NCBI GenBank assembly: GCA_002372175.1
Contig: DFIS01000003.1
Coordinates: 1 to 17,633 of the forward strand
Length of the DNA stretch: 17,633 bases
Origin: Solobacterium sp. UBA3691
GTDB taxonomy: Bacteria; Bacillota_I; Bacilli_A; Erysipelotrichales; Erysipelotrichaceae
Reading direction: 5' to 3'
In this document: piece after piece, positions 1-7,039 of the stretch
How the letters are laid out: every line of letters starts with the position of its first letter
Position numbering within the stretch: position 1 is the stretch's first letter
The notes under the pieces: model-generated
What the model saw: the letters and a program-made list of their open reading frames with translations, nothing else
The model's database searches: none
What the model was told of the DNA's origin: nothing
Program-made: the position numbers and the translations under genes

Positions 1-2
1 TC

Positions 3-659
3 CATCATGTGACTGTGGAGAAGACACCCGCAGGCAAATATTTTCTTGTGCTCAATGTGGACTTTGAACCGGAAAAGCGACCGAATCAAGGAGGAGTGAT
101 CGGGATCGATGTGGGGCTCAAAGAGTTCTATACGGACAGTAACGGGAATACCGTAAGTAACCCCAGATATCTGGAGAAATCTGAGAAGAGACTGATCCGG
201 GAACAGAGAAGACTGTCGCGCAGGCAGTCTGGATCGAACAACCGGAACAAACAGCGGATCAAAGTGGCGAGAGTTCATGAGAAGATCACGAACCAACGTA
301 ACGATTTCCTGCAAAAACAGTCAACGATACTGATGAGAGAAAACCAAATCATCTGTATCGAAGATCTGAATGTCAGGGGAATGGTACGCAATCACAGACT
401 CGCACGGTCCATTGCCAGTATCTCGTGGTCGAGATTCTTCTCCATGTTGGAGTATAAATCTGCGTGGTACGGGAACGACCTGATCCGTGTACCAACAATG
501 TATCCAAGCTCACAGATGTGCAGCTGCTGCGGATACAGGAATCCACTGACGAAAAAACTCTCTGTCAGGAGATGGGAGTGTCCGAACTGCCACACTATCC
601 ACGACAGAGATCATAATGCGAGTATCAACATATTAAACAAAGGGCTAGGGATAGCCTGA
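3..659 (+). CDS. tnpB: TnpB RNA-guided nuclease of an IS200/IS605 element, 5' truncated by the window edge
   Basis: The reading frame is open to the window edge (His-His precede the GTG at 9), so that GTG is not the real start; roughly the N-terminal 40% of a usual TnpB is missing. The RuvC-like catalytic residues are present: Asp in GIDVGLKEF, Glu in ICIEDLNVRGM, and Asp in HDRDHNASINIL. A four-cysteine zinc finger (CSCCG then CPNC) lies between the second and third, in normal order. TnpB proteins are guide-RNA-directed DNA nucleases that help the transposon persist by cutting donor sites left after excision. The visible part shows no frameshift or stop, so the nuclease core appears intact. 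A standalone TnpB without TnpA is possible but cannot be decided here. The stop is TGA at 657-659, directly before the structured right end. Confidence 0.93.
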   Translation, partial: HHVTVEKTPAGKYFLVLNVDFEPEKRPNQGGVIGIDVGLKEFYTDSNGNTVSNPRYLEKSEKRLIREQRRLSRRQSGSNNRNKQRIKVARVHEKITNQRNDFLQKQSTILMRENQIICIEDLNVRGMVRNHRLARSIASISWSRFFSMLEYKSAWYGNDLIRVPTMYPSSQMCSCCGYRNPLTKKLSVRRWECPNCHTIHDRDHNASINILNKGLGIA

Positions 660-791
660 GAGATAAACATCCAATAGGGTGGGACACACCCGAATCTACG
701 CTTGTGGAGACCGTGTAAGACTAAAGCCTTCGTGGCAATGCGGTGGTCGTTGAAGCAAGAATCCCACGACTTCAGTCGTGTGGAGTGTCAA
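660..791 (+). ncRNA. Predicted TnpB guide RNA (omega/reRNA) scaffold at the element's right end
   Basis: In characterised IS200/IS605 elements the TnpB guide RNA overlaps the tnpB 3' end, runs through the right end, and takes its guide from the flanking DNA just outside. Here the non-coding 3' region can fold into a GGGTG-GGACA-CACCC hairpin (677-691) and a terminal hairpin with arms at 765-770 and 775-780, extendable by CC/GG (763-764 with 782-783). It ends in TCAA. By analogy the guide would begin near 792, in the leader of the downstream hydrolase gene. The hairpins are visible in the sequence; the RNA, its 5' end (probably inside tnpB) and its guide length are inferred. Confidence 0.55.
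765..780 (+). repeat. Subterminal right-end hairpin of the IS element
   Basis: Perfect 6-bp stem CACGAC/GTCGTG with a TTCA loop, 11 nt before the presumed end of the element at TCAA (788-791). Subterminal hairpins of this kind are the sites recognised by TnpA in this IS family, and also form the 3' end of the TnpB RNA scaffold. Confidence 0.7.
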
Positions 792-811
792 ACACAGAAA
801 GAAGGCAGACA

Positions 812-1684
812 ATGATCCGTGAAGGATATATACCGTTTAAGGGATATCATACCTACTACCGCATCACCGGAGAGGATACCGGCAAAGCACCGCTGATACT
901 GCTTCACGGCGGACCTGGCTCCACACATAACTACTTTGAGGTGCTGGACCGGCTGGCAGATACAGGCAGAGAGATCATCATGTATGATCAGCTCGGATGC
1001 GGGAATTCCTACCTGGACGGTCATCCAGAACTCTGGTGTGCAGAGACATGGGCAGAGGAACTGCAGACGCTGATCACATACCTTGGCATACAGGAGTATC
1101 ATCTGCTCGGACAGTCCTGGGGCGGGATGCTGGCACTGTACTGCCTGATCGAAAAGAAGATGTCAGGCACAAAGAGTGTGATCCTTTCCAGCACATTATC
1201 TTCTTCCGCACTGTGGGCTCATGAACAGCACAGACTGATCTCGATGATGTCAGAGGAAGACAGAAAAGCGATAGCCCGTGCCGAAAAGACCGGAAACTTT
1301 GACGATCCCGCCTGTGTACAGGCAACGGACAGATACATGAAGCTGCACTCTGCCGACATACAGCCGGATGCGCCGGAATGCCTGCGCAGAGAGAAGAGGA
1401 GCGGGCATGAGGCATATCTGACAGCCTGGGGACCGTGTGAGTACTTTCCCACCGGAACATTAAAGGATTTTGACGTAACGCAGAGACTCGGTGAGATCGG
1501 CATACCGGCGCTGGTGATCTCCGGCACCAACGATCTCTGTACACCATTAGTTGCCAAGACGCTGTATGACGGCATACCGCAGGCACGCTGGGAACTGTTT
1601 GACGGAGCCAGACATATGGTCTTTGCGGAACAGACAGAGAAATACTGTGCACTGTTAAAGACATGGATGGCAGAAAACGACTGA
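812..1684 (+). CDS. pip: Proline-iminopeptidase-family alpha/beta hydrolase (MEROPS S33)
   Basis: A 290-residue alpha/beta hydrolase. Proline iminopeptidases release N-terminal proline from peptides in the cytoplasm; no signal peptide is visible. The family marks are the oxyanion-hole motif HGGPG at 32-36, the nucleophile elbow GQSWGG with Ser102, Asp241 in SGTNDLCTP, and His268 in GARHMVF, giving a complete catalytic triad and normal length. I chose the ATG at 812 because AGAAGG lies 6-11 nt upstream and the family's N-terminus (GYIPFKGYHTYYRI) begins there; a longer in-frame version from 743 would be translated from the IS right end. The GH43 gene starts 10 nt after the stop, so the two are probably cotranscribed. 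The IS element sits about 20 nt upstream, so the native promoter is not visible. Substrate preference within S33 is not certain. Confidence 0.85.
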   Translation: MIREGYIPFKGYHTYYRITGEDTGKAPLILLHGGPGSTHNYFEVLDRLADTGREIIMYDQLGCGNSYLDGHPELWCAETWAEELQTLITYLGIQEYHLLGQSWGGMLALYCLIEKKMSGTKSVILSSTLSSSALWAHEQHRLISMMSEEDRKAIARAEKTGNFDDPACVQATDRYMKLHSADIQPDAPECLRREKRSGHEAYLTAWGPCEYFPTGTLKDFDVTQRLGEIGIPALVISGTNDLCTPLVAKTLYDGIPQARWELFDGARHMVFAEQTEKYCALLKTWMAEND

Positions 1685-1694
1685 GGAGAAAACT

Positions 1695-3155
1695 ATGAAG
1701 AAGGAAGCAGTAAACCCGATACTTCCGCTTTCGGAGTATCATCCCGACGGCGAACCGCATGTATACAATGACAGAGTATATCTGTTCGGCAGTCATGATC
1801 AGCAGGATGGTGATACCTTCTGCATGCTTGATTATGTCTTCTGGTCGGCACCCGCAGATGATCTGTCCGACTGGTCAAACAAGGGGATAAACTACTCGGT
1901 AAAACAGGATCCCCTGTACGGGAAGAAGATGCGCTATATGTATGCGCCGGATGTTGTGCAGGGCAATGACGGCAGGTACTACCTGTATTACTGTCTCTCC
2001 GGCAAGTACGGTAAGGGAGGATATGCCAATCCGATCAGTGTAGCTGTATGCGATACACCGGATGGCAAATATGAATATCTGGGTGTGGTACGAAACAGTG
2101 ACGGGACACCGTTAATGAAGTATGCCTGCTTTGATCCGGGACTGATCAACGATCAGGGGACCATCAGGCTGTATTACGGCACGACGATCCCCTGGCTGCA
2201 GGATGTACAGCCGGAGTGGCTGAAGATGAAGCGGATGGCCGATACCCTGCAGAGACCGGTAAAAGAGCTCAAGAAGATGCCGCAGGGGATCACCGGGGCA
2301 TATCACGTCGTGCTGGGAGAAGACATGTTAACGGCAGTGACAGAGCCTGTACGTATCGATGATACGATCACAGGTGAAGGATATGCAGAGCACAGGTTCT
2401 TTGAGGCCAGCTCGATGCGTATGATCAATGGCAGGTATTACTTTATCTACTCCACGGTCAATAACCATGAGTTATGTTATGCGGTCAGCGAGAGACCTGA
2501 CGGCGGCTTTGTCTACGGCGGTGTGATCATCTCCAACGGGGATATCGGCTATATGGGCAGAAAGCCTGAAGAGAGGCTCAATCATACCGGCAATAACCAC
2601 GGCAGTATCGTACAGATCAGGGATCAGTGGTATGTCTTCTATCACCGTCCTACGCATAACTCCGACTATAACAGACAGGCCTGTGCAGAGAAGATCGTGA
2701 TCGGAGCTGACGGCAGGATCACCCAGGTACAGATGACAAGCTGCGGCCTGAATCACGGACCGTTACAGGGCGGTGTATATCCGGCGGGGATCTGCTGTAA
2801 CCTGACCAACGGCAGGATGACGCACAGCACCAATGCAAAGAAGAAGCTGCAGGAACCGTATGTCGGCGATAACGGCATCGTCTGCGGGATCACCTCCGGC
2901 ACAGATATCACCTACAAGTACTTTCAGGTCACGGGAGATGTCTACCTGGTCCTGACGGTCAGGGGAGATGCGGGTGTCTTCCGCACAAATCTCGGCGGTG
3001 AGATCCGTGTGCCTGAGTCACACGAATGGACACAGGCAGGCATGACCCTGCATATTGCCAAAGGTGTATATCCATTGACTCTGACATACACCGGGGATGG
3101 TACAGCCGAGCTGAAGGAGATCGCCTTCCTGCAGAGTACAGACAACAGTAACTGA
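1695..3155 (+). CDS. Glycoside hydrolase family 43 enzyme (arabinofuranosidase/xylosidase type), cytoplasmic
   Basis: A 486-residue GH43 five-bladed-propeller glycosidase with a C-terminal beta-rich extension (roughly from residue 370). The three GH43 acidic residues are visible: Asp18 (base) in PDGEPHVY, Asp147 (pKa modulator) in CFDPGLIND, and Glu237 (acid) in FFEASSM. GH43 enzymes invert the anomeric centre and mostly act on arabinose- or xylose-containing oligosaccharides. No signal peptide or membrane segment is seen, so it should act inside the cell on imported oligosaccharides. The start has GAGGAG about 5 nt upstream, 10 nt after the hydrolase stop. A pentose catabolic operon follows after a terminator, consistent with this enzyme supplying L-arabinose or D-xylose. 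The exact substrate (arabinan, arabinoxylan or another glycan) cannot be told. Confidence 0.9.
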   Translation: MKKEAVNPILPLSEYHPDGEPHVYNDRVYLFGSHDQQDGDTFCMLDYVFWSAPADDLSDWSNKGINYSVKQDPLYGKKMRYMYAPDVVQGNDGRYYLYYCLSGKYGKGGYANPISVAVCDTPDGKYEYLGVVRNSDGTPLMKYACFDPGLINDQGTIRLYYGTTIPWLQDVQPEWLKMKRMADTLQRPVKELKKMPQGITGAYHVVLGEDMLTAVTEPVRIDDTITGEGYAEHRFFEASSMRMINGRYYFIYSTVNNHELCYAVSERPDGGFVYGGVIISNGDIGYMGRKPEERLNHTGNNHGSIVQIRDQWYVFYHRPTHNSDYNRQACAEKIVIGADGRITQVQMTSCGLNHGPLQGGVYPAGICCNLTNGRMTHSTNAKKKLQEPYVGDNGIVCGITSGTDITYKYFQVTGDVYLVLTVRGDAGVFRTNLGGEIRVPESHEWTQAGMTLHIAKGVYPLTLTYTGDGTAELKEIAFLQSTDNSN

Positions 3156-3175
3156 TCCATTGCGGGTCAGTTTTT
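3152..3175 (+). terminator. Rho-independent terminator overlapping the GH43 stop codon
   Basis: Stem CTGATCC / GGGTCAG (3152-3158 with 3164-3170, one T-G wobble), a 5-nt loop, then TTTTT. The left arm contains the GH43 stop codon (3153-3155). It separates the hydrolase-GH43 unit from the pentose operon. Confidence 0.8.
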
Positions 3176-3276
3176 AATATGACAGGAATACGAACAGATA
3201 AACAAATATACAGACAAATCATCCCGGCATCATAAAATATAATAATTATGCATGGGAGCTGTATAAAAGAAGTCAG

Positions 3277-3288
3277 GTATTACTGCAG
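3277..3288 (+). promoter_or_regulatory. Candidate operator half 1 (upstream copy of a 12-bp inverted pair)
   Basis: GTATTACTGCAG, located immediately upstream of the -10 box, within the promoter spacer. Its reverse complement recurs with one mismatch at 3347-3358. A protein bound here would cover the RNA polymerase contact region. The repeat is visible; its role as an operator is inferred. Confidence 0.5.
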
Positions 3289-3290
3289 GA

Positions 3291-3299
3291 TGATATAAT
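3291..3299 (+). promoter_or_regulatory. Extended -10 promoter of the pentose operon
   Basis: TGATATAAT matches the extended -10 consensus TGnTATAAT exactly, with the -10 hexamer at 3294-3299. No good -35 hexamer is found 16-18 bp upstream, as is common for extended -10 promoters and for promoters needing or blocked by a regulator. Predicted transcription start is near 3306, giving a leader of about 80 nt before the kinase gene. The 3156-3387 intergenic stretch contains this promoter and the candidate operators. Confidence 0.7.
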
Positions 3300-3309
3300 T
3301 TAGGCAGAA

Positions 3310-3324
3310 TGCTGAAGTGCAGCA
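3310..3324 (+). promoter_or_regulatory. Inverted repeat TGCTG-N5-CAGCA near the predicted transcription start
   Basis: A perfect 5-bp inverted repeat with a 5-nt spacer, lying 11 nt downstream of the -10 hexamer, where a repressor would block initiation. It is short, so chance is a real alternative. Confidence 0.3.
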
Positions 3325-3346
3325 AACAATCATAATACAGAATACA

Positions 3347-3358
3347 CAGCAGTAATAC
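3347..3358 (-). promoter_or_regulatory. Candidate operator half 2 (downstream copy of the 12-bp inverted pair)
   Basis: CAGCAGTAATAC, whose reverse complement GTATTACTGCTG matches the upstream copy at 3277-3288 in 11 of 12 positions. The copies are 70 bp apart on opposite strands and bracket the -10 box and predicted start. It also contains the palindrome CAGTA-A-TACTG (3350-3360), so it could bind a dimer by itself. Confidence 0.5.
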
Positions 3359-3387
3359 TGACAGATAACAGAAGCGGAGGGATCTGT

Positions 3388-4866
3388 ATGAGTTTATATG
3401 TCGGCATTGATCTGGGTACTTCCTCGGTAAAGCTGTTACTGACGGATGCACAGGGAAACATCATCAACACGGTCACGCGGGAATATCCGCTGTATTTTCC
3501 GCAGCCGGGCTGGAGTGAGCAGAAGCCTGAGGACTGGTGTGAGGGAACCCTCTCCGGTCTTGCGGAACTGATCACAGGATATGATCCGGCAGAGGTGGCG
3601 GGAATCGCTGTGGCAGGGCAGATGCACGGACTTGTCGTACTGGATGAAGAAGACAGGGTGATCAGACCTGCGATCCTCTGGAATGACGGACGTACGGAGG
3701 AAGAGACAGACTATCTGAACGAAGTGATCGGCAGAAGTGTGCTTTCACAGCGGACAGCGAATATTGCGTTTGCGGGCTTTACCGCCCCGAAGATCCTGTG
3801 GATGCGGAAGCACGAGCCGGAGAACTTTGAGAAGATCAGGAAGATCATGCTGCCGAAGGACTACATTAACTATGTCCTGACCGGTGTGCATGCCTGTGAT
3901 TATTCCGATGCCTCGGGCATGTTACTGCTGGATGTTGAGCATAAGTGCTGGTCTGAAGAGATGCTGGAAGTATGCGGTATCCGCAGAGAACAGATGCCTG
4001 CGCTTTTTGAAAGCTATGAAGTGATCGGTACGGTGAAACCGGAGATCGCGAAGCGTCTGGGATTCCGTGATGATGTCAAGGTTGCGGCAGGAGCCGGAGA
4101 CAATGCGGCGGCAGCGGTAGGCACCGGTGTTGTCGGCAACGGCGGCTGTAATATCTCGCTTGGCACCAGCGGTACGATCTTTGTGACCCTGGATCACTTT
4201 GCGGTCGATCCCAACAATGCTCTGCATGCGTTTGCCCATGCGGACGGCGGCTATCACCTGATGGGATGCATGCTGTCGGCTGCTTCCTGCAACCAGTGGC
4301 TGTGCAAAACGGTCCTGCACACGGACAGCTACAGTGCGGAACAGGCGCAGATCCAGCCGGAAGCTCTAGGAAACAATCATGTGTACTTCCTGCCGTATCT
4401 GATGGGTGAGAGAAGTCCGATCAATGATGTCAATGCCCGCGGTACCCTGATCGGCATGACGATGGATACCAGGCGTGAGGATCTGGTACAGGCTGTGCTG
4501 GAGGGCGTGGCGTTTGCGATCCGTGATTCGTTTGAAGTTGCGAGGTCGCTCGGCATTGAGATCCCCTCAAGCAGACTGTGCGGCGGCGGTGCCCAGAGCC
4601 CGCTGTGGCGGAAGATCTTCGCCAACATCCTGGGTATCCCGCTGGAGACGGTAAAGACAGAACAGGGACCGGGTTACGGCGGTGCGATCCTGGCCATGGT
4701 TGCCTGCGGTGAATACGCAAGTGTACAGGAAGCGGCGAAAGCACTGACCGAGGTCAGCGAAGTGACAATGCCTGATCCTGAACTGACACGCAGATATGAT
4801 GAACAGTACCGGAAGTTCAGAAAGATCTATCCGGCACTGAAACAGATATTTCCGGAAATTCGTTAG
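3388..4866 (+). CDS. xylB: FGGY-family pentulose kinase, xylulokinase type
   Basis: A 492-residue FGGY carbohydrate kinase, a normal length for xylulokinase, which transfers the ATP phosphate to O5 of D-xylulose in the cytoplasm. The N-terminal YVGIDLGTSSVK is the phosphate-binding motif of the actin-like ATPase fold; GQMHG (77-81) is the sugar-binding motif typical of XylB; Asp238 in GAGDNAA is the expected catalytic base; SLGTSGTIF and the late glycine-rich CGGGAQSPLWRK belong to the second ATPase lobe. The start at 3388 has GGAGG 7 nt upstream. It is the first gene of the operon, and AGGAGG for the next gene overlaps its stop codon. Because AraD follows and no AraB is present, it may phosphorylate L-ribulose instead of, or besides, D-xylulose; the sequence alone does not settle this. 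Confidence 0.9.
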   Translation: MSLYVGIDLGTSSVKLLLTDAQGNIINTVTREYPLYFPQPGWSEQKPEDWCEGTLSGLAELITGYDPAEVAGIAVAGQMHGLVVLDEEDRVIRPAILWNDGRTEEETDYLNEVIGRSVLSQRTANIAFAGFTAPKILWMRKHEPENFEKIRKIMLPKDYINYVLTGVHACDYSDASGMLLLDVEHKCWSEEMLEVCGIRREQMPALFESYEVIGTVKPEIAKRLGFRDDVKVAAGAGDNAAAAVGTGVVGNGGCNISLGTSGTIFVTLDHFAVDPNNALHAFAHADGGYHLMGCMLSAASCNQWLCKTVLHTDSYSAEQAQIQPEALGNNHVYFLPYLMGERSPINDVNARGTLIGMTMDTRREDLVQAVLEGVAFAIRDSFEVARSLGIEIPSSRLCGGGAQSPLWRKIFANILGIPLETVKTEQGPGYGGAILAMVACGEYASVQEAAKALTEVSEVTMPDPELTRRYDEQYRKFRKIYPALKQIFPEIR

Positions 4867-4874
4867 GAGGAGTT

Positions 4875-5495
4875 ATGGAGATCTATTCGGTTTATGATGA
4901 AGATTTCGTTCCCTACGGCAGAGTGCTGCAGGGATACCGCACAAAAGAACTGATCGAAGCGATGGAGAAGATCCCGCTGCCGGCAGAGGGAACAGCCTAT
5001 GAGCCGTCGATCAGGGAACTCGAAGACTGTGAGATCTTTAAGGAATTCGAGAACAGAGGCTACGGCGGTATGCCGGTACAGCTGGGGATGTGCTGGGGCC
5101 GGAATACGAAGCTGAACTGTCTTGAGTATCACAGGGACAGTGAGATCAATATCGGTGATACAGACTTTATCCTGTTGCTGGCTATGGTACAGGAGATCGA
5201 GGATGGTGAGCTGGATACCGAGAATGTCATGGCCTTCCAGGTGCCTGCCGGTGTACCGGTGGAGATCTATGCGACGACCCTGCACTATGCGCCGTGTGAG
5301 ACAAAAGAGAGCGGTTTCCGGGTAGCGGTCGTACTGCCGCGGGGCACAAATACGGAGATGCCTGTCTTTGAGCCGAAGACGGAAGAAGACAAGTGGATGA
5401 CTGCCCGGAATAAGTGGCTGTTAGCCCACGAGGATGCACCGGAAGCACGCAGCGGAGCGTATATCGGTCTGTACGGAGATAATATCGAGATCTAG
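4875..5495 (+). CDS. DUF4867-like cupin-type protein of unknown function in the pentose operon
   Basis: A 206-residue soluble protein. I recognise it from memory as the DUF4867 family, whose biochemical role is not established as far as I know. It shows cupin-like motifs: LEYHRDSEINIG, with Glu84, His86 and Glu90 as possible metal ligands, then VPAGVPVEIY followed by TLHYAPC with His137. It therefore probably adopts a small beta-barrel that binds a metal ion and perhaps a sugar. No signal peptide or membrane segment is present. It starts 8 nt after xylB with a perfect AGGAGG and is followed 14 nt later by the isomerase, so it is firmly inside the operon. Candidate roles are sugar mutarotase, lyxose-isomerase-like enzyme, or regulator of flux; none is shown by the sequence. 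Confidence 0.8.
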   Translation: MEIYSVYDEDFVPYGRVLQGYRTKELIEAMEKIPLPAEGTAYEPSIRELEDCEIFKEFENRGYGGMPVQLGMCWGRNTKLNCLEYHRDSEINIGDTDFILLLAMVQEIEDGELDTENVMAFQVPAGVPVEIYATTLHYAPCETKESGFRVAVVLPRGTNTEMPVFEPKTEEDKWMTARNKWLLAHEDAPEARSGAYIGLYGDNIEI

Positions 5496-5509
5496 GAGGA
5501 GATACCAGA

Positions 5510-6985
5510 ATGCAGAATATTCCCGAAGTAAAACTTGGCTTAATTGCCGTATCACGTGACTGTTTCCCGGTCACGCTGTCTGTCAGCCGCCGCGAGGCGA
5601 TCAAATCCGCATACAAGGGTGAACTGTACGAATGTCCGGTCGCTGTTGAAAACGAGAAGGATATGCTGAAGGCAGTCGAAGATGTTACAAAGGCAGGCTG
5701 TAACGCACTGGTCGTCTTCCTCGGTAACTTTGGTCCCGAGACACCGGAGACACTGATCGCGAAGTACTTTGACGGTCCCTGCATGTTTGTGGCTGCGGCA
5801 GAGGGCGACGGTGACCTGATCAACGGCAGAGGAGATGCTTACTGCGGCATGCTGAACTGCTCCTATAACCTCGGTATGAGACACCTGCAGGGATATATTC
5901 CCGAGTATCCTGTCGGTACAGCAGAAGATATCGCAAAGATGATCGCCGGCTTTGTGCCTGTCGCCAGAGCTGTCATCGGTGTGAAGAACCTGAAGATCAT
6001 TACCTTTGGACCAAGACCCCAGGACTTCTTCGCCTGCAACGCTCCGATCAAGGGACTCTATGAACTGGGTGTGGAGATCGAAGAGAACTCCGAACTGGAT
6101 CTGCTTGTCAGCTATAAGGCACATGCCGGAGACAAGCGTATTCCGGAAGTCTGCGAGGATATGGCCAAAGAGATGGGCAAGGGTAAGTACTATGCCGAGA
6201 TGCTCGAACGCATGGCACAGTTTGAACTGACTCTGCTGGACTGGGCTGAGGAACACAAGGGCGCCAGAAAATATGTGGCTTTTGCGGATAAGTGCTGGCC
6301 TGCTTTCCCGGAACAGTTTGGCTTTGAACCCTGCTATGTCAACTCCCGTCTTGCCTCCAGAGGTATCCCGGTCAGCTGTGAAGTAGATATCTACGGTGCT
6401 CTTTCCGAGTATATCGGCACCTGCATCACGATGGATGCGGTAACGATCCTTGATATCAATAACTCTGTACCCGCAAAGATGTACGAGGAACAGATCAAGG
6501 GTAAGTTCGACTATGCATTGACCGATACATTCATGGGCTTCCACTGCGGCAATACCCCTTCATGCAAGATGTGCGCGGACAGAGCGATCAAGTATCAGCT
6601 GATCCAGCACCGTCTGCTGGAACCGGAGGGCAGTGAACCCGACTTCACACGCGGTACTCTGGAAGGCGATATCGCACCGGGTGAGATCACCTTCTACCGT
6701 CTGCAGTGCGACAGTGACGGCAATCTGCGCTCATACATTGCCGAGGGTGAAGTCCTGCCGGTCGCCACACGTTCCTTCGGCGGCATCGGTATCTTCGCGA
6801 TCAAAGAGATGGGCCGTTTCTACAGACATGTACTGATCCAGCAGAGATTCCCGCACCACGGGGCTGTCGCCTTCGGTCACCATGGCAAAACACTGTTTGA
6901 AGTATTCAAGTTCCTTGGTATTACATCGATCGGTTATAACCAGCCGAAGAGTCTTCCGTATCCGACAGAGAATCCCTGGGGCTGA
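5510..6985 (+). CDS. L-fucose/L-arabinose isomerase-family sugar isomerase
   Basis: A 491-residue protein of the L-fucose isomerase fold. Enzymes of this fold are metal-dependent aldose-ketose isomerases. Probable metal ligands are Glu291 in SCEVDIYG, Asp315 in TILDINN, and His450 in FPHHGAV; these correspond by context to the Glu, Asp and His of FucI. The protein is shorter than E. coli FucI (about 590 residues) and is not an AraA homologue by eye. It starts with AGGAGG 9 nt upstream. Placed between a pentulose kinase and AraD, its simplest role is converting L-arabinose to L-ribulose, though D-xylose or another aldopentose is possible. Codon choice looks richer in GGT/CTT-type codons than in its neighbours, suggesting high expression (judged by eye). 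Confidence 0.8.
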   Translation: MQNIPEVKLGLIAVSRDCFPVTLSVSRREAIKSAYKGELYECPVAVENEKDMLKAVEDVTKAGCNALVVFLGNFGPETPETLIAKYFDGPCMFVAAAEGDGDLINGRGDAYCGMLNCSYNLGMRHLQGYIPEYPVGTAEDIAKMIAGFVPVARAVIGVKNLKIITFGPRPQDFFACNAPIKGLYELGVEIEENSELDLLVSYKAHAGDKRIPEVCEDMAKEMGKGKYYAEMLERMAQFELTLLDWAEEHKGARKYVAFADKCWPAFPEQFGFEPCYVNSRLASRGIPVSCEVDIYGALSEYIGTCITMDAVTILDINNSVPAKMYEEQIKGKFDYALTDTFMGFHCGNTPSCKMCADRAIKYQLIQHRLLEPEGSEPDFTRGTLEGDIAPGEITFYRLQCDSDGNLRSYIAEGEVLPVATRSFGGIGIFAIKEMGRFYRHVLIQQRFPHHGAVAFGHHGKTLFEVFKFLGITSIGYNQPKSLPYPTENPWG

Positions 6986-6999
6986 TCATGCCGGGTCTT

Positions 7000-7023
7000 T
7001 GCAGTGTGGTAAGGATCACTGCA
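7000..7023 (+). repeat. Intercistronic hairpin before araD
   Basis: Perfect 7-bp inverted repeat TGCAGTG / CACTGCA with a 10-nt loop, lying in the 54-nt gap between the isomerase and araD. No U-run follows, so it is not a standard terminator. The araD AGGA ribosome binding site (7027-7030) starts four bases after it. It may stabilise or process the mRNA or modulate araD translation. Confidence 0.5.
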
Positions 7024-7039
7024 GGCAGGATGATCTGAT

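Larger units (their letters stand above)
1..791 (+). mobile_element. IS200/IS605-family element carrying TnpB, right portion only
   Basis: The left end and any tnpA lie outside the window. What is visible is the 3' part of tnpB and a roughly 130-nt structured right end. The right end contains a GGGTG/CACCC hairpin (677-691) and a terminal CACGAC-TTCA-GTCGTG hairpin (765-780), followed by GGAGTGTCAA. Such a subterminal hairpin a few bases before a short TCAA-like tetranucleotide is typical of IS200/IS605 right ends, which are moved as single strands by a TnpA Y1 transposase and have no terminal inverted repeats or target duplication. I place the boundary at the TCAA ending at 791, uncertain by a few bases. 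The next gene starts at 812, so the element abuts its ribosome binding site. Confidence 0.75.

Noticed and set aside
743..811. Longer N-terminus for the hydrolase from an upstream in-frame ATG
   Set aside because: These codons lie in the IS right-end hairpin, lack a good ribosome binding site, and extend past the usual family N-terminus.
3238..3243. A second TATAAT in the intergenic region before the kinase gene
   Set aside because: It lies in an AT-rich run, lacks both an extended -10 TG and a plausible -35, and is less well placed than the box at 3294. It could serve as a minor promoter.
3194..3368. Repeated ACAGATAA strings (3194-3201 and 3361-3368)
   Set aside because: Eight-base matches in AT-rich DNA are expected by chance, and they show no meaningful spacing.
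5552..6544. A 330-codon open frame on the minus strand
   Set aside because: It lies opposite the sugar isomerase gene and shows no recognisable domain; treated as a shadow.
7000..7030. The hairpin before araD as an intrinsic terminator
   Set aside because: It is followed by GGCAGGATG and not by a run of T residues.
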